In this document: positions 15,451 to 19,841 of the stretch, in pieces | Numbering within the stretch: position 1 is the stretch's first letter | Layout: each line of letters begins with the position of its first letter | NCBI GenBank assembly: GCA_041488395.1 | Contig: JBGPPE010000043.1 | Location: 1 to 19,841 of the forward strand | Direction of reading: 5' to 3' | Origin: 39-52-133 sp041488395 | GTDB taxonomy: Bacteria > Pseudomonadota > Gammaproteobacteria > Burkholderiales > Gallionellaceae | Length of the DNA stretch: 19,841 nt | The notes under the pieces: generated by a model | The model's input: the letters and a program-made list of their open reading frames with translations, nothing else | What the model was told of the DNA's origin: nothing | Database searches by the model: none | Program-made: the position numbers and the translations under genes

Positions 15451-15857
15451 AATGGTTTTACCGTAACCAGAATTACCACTGCCATCAGCAGCAATACCGG
15501 GATTTCATTGAACCAGCGATACCACACGTGGCCGTGTGCATTGCGCCCCTGTTTGAATTGCGCCAGCAGCCGGCCACAATAGGAGTGGTAGACCACCAGC
15601 AGTGCGACCAGCACCAGCTTGATGTCCAGCCACATGCCGGAAAAGCCGTAGCCCAGCCACAGCCAGGTGCCGAACACCAGCGCCAGGATGCCGATCGGCG
15701 TGACAAAGCGATACAGCTTGTGTGCCATCAGCAGCAGGCGCTCACGCTCGGCCACTTCCCTGGCCATGGCCAGGTTGACGAAGATGCGCGGCAGATAGAA
15801 CAGTCCGGCGAACCAGCTGACCACGAAAATAATATGAAAGGCTTTGATCCACAACAT
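15447..15857 (-). CDS. hemJ: HemJ, protoporphyrinogen IX oxidase
   Basis: A 136-residue four-helix membrane protein of the HemJ (UPF0093) family, converting protoporphyrinogen IX to protoporphyrin IX in heme synthesis. Candidate essential residues are H8 (LWIKAFHIIFVVSWFAGLFYLPR) and K80 (WLDIKLVLVALLVVYH); ERERLLLMAHKLYRFVTPIGI and WYRWFNEIPVLLL are also family blocks. It heads a minus-strand unit with the rRNA methyltransferase and YkgJ-type gene, overlapping the former by four bases. An inverted repeat lies just upstream. Confidence 0.94.
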   Translation of the reverse strand: MLWIKAFHIIFVVSWFAGLFYLPRIFVNLAMAREVAERERLLLMAHKLYRFVTPIGILALVFGTWLWLGYGFSGMWLDIKLVLVALLVVYHSYCGRLLAQFKQGRNAHGHVWYRWFNEIPVLLLMAVVILVTVKPL

Positions 15858-15879
15858 GATGATTTCTCAACTTCCTTTT

Positions 15880-15991
15880 ATCCGCAGATTACACAGATTA
15901 AGCAGATTGGTTTTGATGTCTGACATCGCATGAGCATAAAGCAAAGCGTGATGTTTGGTTCAATCTGCGTCAATCTGCGCAATCTGCGGAT
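15880..15991. repeat. Intergenic inverted repeat of CAGATT-type units
   Basis: Left arm 15880-15909 begins ATCCGCAGATT and continues with two more CAGATT units; right arm 15961-15991 is its near-perfect reverse complement, ending AATCTGCGGAT, with one 1-base indel and a few changes. The arms enclose about 51 bases. Each arm is itself a run of three imperfect units spaced about 10 bases. It fills the gap between hemJ and the ABC permease and resembles mobile REP/MITE-like intergenic repeats. Confidence 0.85.
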
Positions 15992-16002
15992 CAGATTTAT
16001 CT

Positions 16003-16794
16003 TTACCTCGCCAAACGCCGGCGGAACAGCACCAGCGACACGTAAAATCCGACCAGGGTAAATCCCAGCAGTACCGCCACATGCGTCAGCACCTGCGCGG
16101 GCACAGTGTTATTCAGCAGCGGTCGCGCCATATCCACGGCGTGAGTGAGCGGCAGCAATTGTGACACGAGCTGCAGCCCCTGCGGTAGCTGCGTCACTGG
16201 AAAGAACACCCCGCACAGCACCATCATCGGCGTGATCACCAGGGTGAAGTAATACATGAAGAAATCATAGCTCGGTGCCAGCGCGGTCATGATCAGACCC
16301 ACCGCGGCGAAGCACAGGCCCAGCAACAAGGCGAGAGGAATAACCCACAGCGACAACAGCGTATGCGACATGCCCAGCACCCAGATCACCAGCAGCACCG
16401 CCACGCCCGCCATCAGGCTCTTGGTGGCTGCCCACAGGATTTCCGACAGCACGATGTCGTCCAGCGTCACCGGCGTATTGAGGATTGCCTCCCAGGTGCG
16501 CTGCTCGTGCATGCGCGAAAAGCCGGAATACAGCGCCTCGAACGACGCACTGTTCATGGTGCTGTAGCACACCGTGCCGGCCGCCAGAAACAGCATATAG
16601 GGCGTGCCGCCCATCTCGGGCAACAGACTGCCGAGGCCGTAACCCAGGCCCAGCATGTAGATCACCGGATCGGCCAGGTGGCCGAGGATGGAGGTGATGG
16701 CCACCTTGCGCCACACCAGAAAGTGGCGCCGCCAGATCGGCACGAAGCCCAGGCTGATGCGCGGCAATGCAAGATAATTTTTCATCTGGGTCAC
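16003..16794 (-). CDS. ABC-2 type permease, NodJ-like
   Basis: A 263-residue inner-membrane permease with about six membrane segments and the ABC-2 signature region FPVTQLPQGLQLVSQLLPLTHAVDMARPLL near the C terminus; also WRKVAITSILGHLADPVIYMLGLGYGLG and MHEQRTWEAILNTPV, typical of NodJ/lipooligosaccharide-type exporters. It should pair with the NodI-like ATPase at 18460-19374. The longest frame starts at GTG (16792-16794); ATG at 16783-16785 is equally plausible and neither has a clear ribosome site. It begins two bases after the stop of the AT-rich regulator gene, which separates it from its ATPase. Confidence 0.92.
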   Translation of the reverse strand: MTQMKNYLALPRISLGFVPIWRRHFLVWRKVAITSILGHLADPVIYMLGLGYGLGSLLPEMGGTPYMLFLAAGTVCYSTMNSASFEALYSGFSRMHEQRTWEAILNTPVTLDDIVLSEILWAATKSLMAGVAVLLVIWVLGMSHTLLSLWVIPLALLLGLCFAAVGLIMTALAPSYDFFMYYFTLVITPMMVLCGVFFPVTQLPQGLQLVSQLLPLTHAVDMARPLLNNTVPAQVLTHVAVLLGFTLVGFYVSLVLFRRRLAR

Positions 16795-16796
16795 AT

Positions 16797-17849
16797 TTAC
16801 AGAGATGCTTTGTATGTCTTCAGGTTCGCACGCGCCCTGGAAATCATCTCGCTCACAGCAAGATTCGCATGAATGTCGATTAGCTCTATGGTTGGATGCT
16901 GAATTGCAAAGACTCTAAAAACCTCATCTGCAAACGCCTGCCCTATAGCGTCAATATCTCGAAAATCGAAAATGACTGTTTTAAATTTTTCCACACGGGC
17001 AAGGAGGCGTTTTGCCTGGGAACGTGACACCAGATTGTCATCGCCATATTTAGTTAGCTTCACTGGCACAATGGTTTTGTTGAAGCCATAGTCCTCATCG
17101 GAAGTAAATTGATCGAATATTTTCTTTGTCGTCCGCGCCGTATGATTGTTCAGCTTCATACTCACTGCTGTGCCACGTGATGGCTTGTGAGCCTCCAGTA
17201 TCCAATCTTCTTTTTTCCCAAACTCATGTGAGAAATATACCCCCCCAGACAATATCCAGTAATCATCAAACATCCTGGAAGTAAAAAAAATCCCTTCCCC
17301 GGAATGTCGTGCCGGGTCTGTCGTGAGCTTACCCTTAGCGAGTTCAAGCACTGAGTGTCGTTCGTCCAGAAGACCCAATGCAGCTTGAATTTTCCTGAAA
17401 ATACCAACACCATCATCGCTAATTACAATTTCCGTCTTCGCTGCTGTTTTCTCGAATTGAACCTCAAGTGTCTGCCCTTCAGAATGGTCAATTGCATTGT
17501 TGAACATCTCAGTAAAACCATAATGCCAAATGTCCATGACATTTTTGGGCACCTCCCCCAATGATGGAGCAACATCCCCATTCCAAACCTGGTCTTCTGT
17601 TACCCCAGAGTTGATCTGATATGTCTTTTTCCAACTAAGCAACGGCGCCAATCTATAACTGCGCGCTCTCGTTTTTCCATCCGGGATCAGTGCATTTTCA
17701 AGTACAAGATTTTGGATATGCTTGTTGGCGGCTTGTCGGGTGACCCCAAATTTTTCCGAGACTATCCTGGCGATATCAACAGGATGCTTCTCAACATGCT
17801 CAACAATAAATCGCCTTACCACTTCGCCACGCACACGAACAGTATTCAT
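16797..17849 (-). CDS. wHTH-HATPase-STAS-like (DUF4325) regulator
   Basis: A 350-residue soluble protein with three parts: winged helix-turn-helix (about 6-55, DIARIVSEKFGVTRQAANKHI), a GHKL ATPase (about 105-235: N box EMFNNAIDHS, G1 DDGVGI at 145-150, G2 GEGIFFTSR at 184-192) and a C-terminal STAS-like DUF4325 domain (about 258-330, VIFDFRDIDAIGQAFADEVFRVF). This joins a DNA-binding, an anti-sigma-like ATPase and an antagonist-like module in one chain; the target is unknown. ATG 17849 is preferred over TTG 17876, which lies inside a promoter repeat. It is clearly AT-richer than its neighbours and interrupts the ABC transporter unit, suggesting acquisition. Confidence 0.88.
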   Translation of the reverse strand: MNTVRVRGEVVRRFIVEHVEKHPVDIARIVSEKFGVTRQAANKHIQNLVLENALIPDGKTRARSYRLAPLLSWKKTYQINSGVTEDQVWNGDVAPSLGEVPKNVMDIWHYGFTEMFNNAIDHSEGQTLEVQFEKTAAKTEIVISDDGVGIFRKIQAALGLLDERHSVLELAKGKLTTDPARHSGEGIFFTSRMFDDYWILSGGVYFSHEFGKKEDWILEAHKPSRGTAVSMKLNNHTARTTKKIFDQFTSDEDYGFNKTIVPVKLTKYGDDNLVSRSQAKRLLARVEKFKTVIFDFRDIDAIGQAFADEVFRVFAIQHPTIELIDIHANLAVSEMISRARANLKTYKASL

Positions 17850-17869
17850 CCCGCACCCCCAACCAATCT

Positions 17870-17920
17870 TTGTCAACCAAATGATAATTAATTGTCAACT
17901 TAATTAGGGTTATTGTCAAC
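17870..17920 (-). promoter_or_regulatory. Three direct GTTGACAA repeats, 21-22 bp period
   Basis: On the minus strand GTTGACAA occurs at 17913-17920, 17892-17899 and 17870-17877, spaced 21 and 22 bases, about two helical turns, so all three face the same side of the DNA. The last copy ends 21 bases before the regulator ATG. They could be binding sites for its own winged-helix domain. Each also contains TTGACA, the -35 consensus, but no matching -10 box was found. Confidence 0.65.
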
Positions 17921-17927
17921 CTTATAG

Positions 17928-17963
17928 TTATTCCTGCATCTCTCGGCCGGGCTTGATGAGCAC
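17928..17963 (-). repeat. Degenerate copy of the ABC ATPase 3' end
   Basis: On the minus strand this segment reads VLIKPGREMQE-stop, a near copy of VFIKLTGREMRE-stop, the C terminus of the ATPase gene at 18460-18498. At DNA level, 36 bases align with about five mismatches and one 3-base gap. It lies just past the thioesterase stop and before the AT-rich regulator promoter. It may be a leftover of a duplicated or replaced ATPase end. Confidence 0.55.
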
Positions 17964-17998
17964 CAGGCTAATACGCAACAAGGCGCAGAAGTGTGCAC

Positions 17999-18463
17999 TC
18001 ATTTCCGCCTGTCCTGCTCTACTGCGGCAATCACCTCGGCCGGGCTCACCACGCCGTTGCGCGATTTGATCGCGCCCCTGGCGGTGCCCTCGGCGATCAC
18101 GCGCTCGGCATTGCTGAAGGTGTGCGTCATATAAAAATATTTGTCGTCCCAGTGCGTCACTTCCAGTATCACATCGTAGCGCTCGAACAGGGCGAGCGGC
18201 TTCTTGTATTTGATCGTCTGCTCCGCAATCACCGCGATCCACCTGCGCTTGATCATGGCCTGCAGCAGCCCGCTGCGGATAAACAGATCAACCCGATTGA
18301 GGTCGCAGATGCTCAGGTAGCGCCCGTTGTTCATGTGCAGGTTAAGGTCCAGGTCGTTCGGCAACACGCGCAGCGACAGATGGCTGGCCGACACCCCTAT
18401 CGGCAGCCGCTCCTTGAACAGCGCGCGCACAGCCACATACAGGATGCGCAGGAGCAGGTTCAT
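17999..18463 (-). CDS. Acyl-CoA thioesterase-like hotdog protein (4HBT)
   Basis: A 154-residue hotdog-fold protein of the 4HBT/THEM6-like type: LRVLPNDLDLNLHMNNGRYLSICDLNRVDLF carries the conserved DLDLNLHMNNGRYL segment, followed by IAEQTIKYKKPLALFERYDV and a strand pair HWDDKYFYMTHTF. It would cleave acyl thioesters in the cytoplasm; substrate unknown. Its ATG overlaps the ATPase stop (ATGA, 18460-18463), so it is translationally coupled to the transporter and may prepare or edit a lipid-linked substrate; that link is inference. Confidence 0.88.
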   Translation of the reverse strand: MNLLLRILYVAVRALFKERLPIGVSASHLSLRVLPNDLDLNLHMNNGRYLSICDLNRVDLFIRSGLLQAMIKRRWIAVIAEQTIKYKKPLALFERYDVILEVTHWDDKYFYMTHTFSNAERVIAEGTARGAIKSRNGVVSPAEVIAAVEQDRRK

Positions 18464-19374
18464 TCGCGCATCTCGCGGCCGGTGAGCTTGATGAACACGT
18501 CTTCCAGATTGGCCGGGCGGTGCAGGTAGCGCAACTCGGCATGCTCCTGCAGATGCGCCAGCAAGGGTTGCGGATCGCTGACGTAACAGAAAGCCGTTTC
18601 CCCGCTCACCTCATAGCGCTGTGCATAGGTGGCCGCGTTGGCATGCGCCCACTCGGCCACGCCCTCGCCAAACACCTCCACCACCTGCGGTTCGATATGC
18701 TGCGCGATCAGCCCGCGCGGCGTATCTTCAGCAATCATGCGCCCCTGGTCGAGGATGGCAAGGCGGTGGCACAAACGCTCGGCCTCGTCCATGAAGTGGG
18801 TGGTGAGCAGCAAGGTCTTGCCCTGCGCAGTGAGCTCGCGCAGGCGCTGCCAGATCAGGTGGCGTGCCTGCGGATCGAGACCGGTGGTCGGCTCGTCCAG
18901 AAAAATCACATCGGGATCGTTCACCAGCGCGCGCGCCAGGGTGAGACGGCGCTTCATGCCGCCGGAGAGTGTCGGCACCTTGGCATCGCGTTTGTGGCTG
19001 AGGTTGGCAAACTCCAGCAGCTGCGGAATGCGCGCCTCGATCTCTGCATCCTTCATACCGAAATAGCGCCCGTACACCAGCAGGTTTTCCGCGACGGTGA
19101 AGTCCGGATCGAGGTTGTCCATTTGCGGCACCACGCCGATGCGCATGCGTGCCGCGCGCGCGTGGCCCGGGATGGTATGCCCGAGCAGGCTGAGCTTGCC
19201 CGCATCCGGGCTGATCAGCCCCAGCATCAGGCGCAAGGTGGTGGTCTTGCCGGCGCCATTGGGACCGAGCAGGCCATAGCATTCGCCGCGTTTTATTTGC
19301 AGGCTGATGCCATCCACCACGCGGTGGCCGGCGTAGGATTTCTGCAAATTGTCGACGGAGATAACGGAGCTCAT
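18460..19374 (-). CDS. ABC transporter ATPase, NodI-like
   Basis: A 304-residue ATP-binding subunit. Walker A GPNGAGKTT (37-45), Q-loop Q83 (VVPQMDNLDPDFTV), signature LSGGM (135-139, followed by KRRLTLARAL), Walker B VIFLDEP (155-161), D-loop GLD, H-loop TTHFMDEAERL. The DNLDPDFTVAENLLVYGRYFG stretch is typical of NodI/DrrA-type exporters of lipids, polysaccharides or drugs. C terminus DVFIKLTGREMRE is usual for the group. AGGAG is seven bases before the ATG. It heads a minus-strand unit with the thioesterase; its permease partner is likely the gene at 16003-16794, beyond an inserted regulator. Confidence 0.94.
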   Translation of the reverse strand: MSSVISVDNLQKSYAGHRVVDGISLQIKRGECYGLLGPNGAGKTTTLRLMLGLISPDAGKLSLLGHTIPGHARAARMRIGVVPQMDNLDPDFTVAENLLVYGRYFGMKDAEIEARIPQLLEFANLSHKRDAKVPTLSGGMKRRLTLARALVNDPDVIFLDEPTTGLDPQARHLIWQRLRELTAQGKTLLLTTHFMDEAERLCHRLAILDQGRMIAEDTPRGLIAQHIEPQVVEVFGEGVAEWAHANAATYAQRYEVSGETAFCYVSDPQPLLAHLQEHAELRYLHRPANLEDVFIKLTGREMRE

Positions 19375-19401
19375 TGCATGCTCCTGTCGGAGTCAAAACC
19401 T

Positions 19402-19523
19402 TCACCACAGAGACACAGAGACACAGAGGAAAGACTATTACTCCTTCCAGGCCTAGCAAACATGCCATTTCCCAGCTGCGCAGCATGAATGATGAATTGG
19501 TTTTCTCTGTGTCTCTGTGGTGA
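19402..19523. repeat. Intergenic inverted repeat of ACAGAG-type units
   Basis: TCACCACAGAGACACAGAG (19402-19420) is repeated perfectly, 19 bp, in inverted orientation at 19505-19523. The left arm continues with one more ACACAGAG unit. The arms enclose 84 bases of intergenic DNA between the ATPase start and the hydrolase end. The design (short tandem units in inverted arms) mirrors the CAGATT repeat at 15880-15991. Confidence 0.88.
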
Positions 19524-19535
19524 GATTGTTTTTCT

Positions 19536-19841
19536 TCATATATTTTGGCCAAGAAAGTGATGGCTGACGATTTCTTTCAGCTGGTGCAGGCGCCCGTGGA
19601 AATAATGTTCCGCCTCCGGCACCACCACGATGGGCAGATGCTGCGGCCGCGCCCAGGCCAGCATGTCGGCCAGCGTCACCACTTCATCCAGCTCGCCATG
19701 CACGATCAGGCTGCCGGCCGGCACGTGCGGCATGGCAAAGCGCCCTACTGCCGGGGCGATCAGCACCAGTTTGCGCGCATGCAGCTGTTCGGCCGCGCGC
19801 GCCTGCACATAGCCGCCAAAGGAAAAGCCGGCCAGGATCAG
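19536..19841 (-). CDS. Alpha/beta hydrolase, 3' part only
   Basis: The C-terminal 101 residues of an alpha/beta hydrolase running off the right edge of the window. The first visible residues LILAGFSFGGYVQARAAEQL contain the nucleophile elbow GFSFGG (serine). The acid is probably the D of VHGELDEVV and the base the H of PEAEHYFHG, giving the full Ser-Asp-His order. It resembles the small COG2945-type hydrolases; substrate unknown. The GTG at 19808 is internal, not the start. It may be the upstream gene of the ABC unit, but an inverted repeat lies between them. Confidence 0.85.
   Translation of the reverse strand: MILAGFSFGGYVQARAAEQLHARKLVLIAPAVGRFAMPHVPAGSLIVHGELDEVVTLADMLAWARPQHLPIVVVPEAEHYFHGRLHQLKEIVSHHFLGQNI

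Noticed and set aside
15880..15991. Possible CRISPR array of CAGATT repeats
   Set aside because: Units are short and imperfect and lie in inverted arms, not direct repeats with unique spacers.
17849..17876. TTG start at 17876 for the regulator gene
   Set aside because: It falls inside a promoter repeat and adds MTKIGWGCG with no family similarity; ATG 17849 follows a G-rich ribosome-like stretch.
17870..17920. Possible CRISPR-like array of TTGTCAAC units
   Set aside because: Units are only 8 bases with 13-14 base gaps of AT-rich DNA; too short for CRISPR and better explained as protein binding sites.
17892..17920. Strong sigma-70 promoter using TTGACA of the repeats
   Set aside because: No reasonable -10 box lies 16-18 bases downstream of any copy.

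Overview
The window looks like chromosomal DNA of a betaproteobacterium. The order pilU-pilT divergent from yggS-proC-yggT-DUF167, a HemJ-type protoporphyrinogen oxidase, an NsrR-controlled nitric-oxide cluster and the fairly high GC content would fit Nitrosomonadales/Gallionellaceae-like bacteria; that placement is inference from gene content. No tRNA, rRNA or CRISPR array was seen.

Layout. (1) 1-2028: an IS110-family transposase on the minus strand, then a gene-empty stretch holding structured DNA: a candidate bridge-RNA region, a degenerate integron attC-like site and a perfect 18-bp operator-like palindrome. (2) 2029-4440: a plus-strand run of five small accessory genes, most with their own AGGAG ribosome site: two VOC/glyoxalase-fold proteins, an 88-residue unknown, a hotdog thioesterase broken by a one-base frameshift, and a DHFR/RibD-C-like reductase. 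(3) 4483-5957, minus: LemA followed by a GIDE-like membrane protein that carries an EF-hand. (4) 6301-9110, plus: nsrR, then a cluster with an NsrR-like operator over its -10 box, encoding DUF2249, hemerythrin, DUF2249 and a polytopic heme-copper-oxidase-like membrane protein; it ends at a strong bidirectional terminator. (5) 9174-11412, minus: the type IV pilus retraction ATPases PilT and PilU. (6) 11526-13926, plus: yggS-proC-yggT-yggU, tightly packed. (7) 13944-15857, minus: hemJ, an RlmL-like rRNA methyltransferase, and a YkgJ-type cysteine-cluster protein. (8) 16003-19374, minus: a NodIJ-like ABC exporter (ATPase, thioesterase, permease) with an AT-rich wHTH-HATPase-STAS-like gene placed between thioesterase and permease. 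(9) The right end holds a partial alpha/beta hydrolase.

How they work together: region 4 is a plausible nitric oxide sensing and detoxification module. In region 8 the ATPase and permease should form one transporter, now separated by a regulator-like gene that has three 8-bp direct repeats spaced 21-22 bp at its promoter, plus a degenerate copy of the ATPase 3' end beside it. Together these suggest a historical insertion. Region 8 and the IS110 upstream region are the parts I consider most worth a second look.
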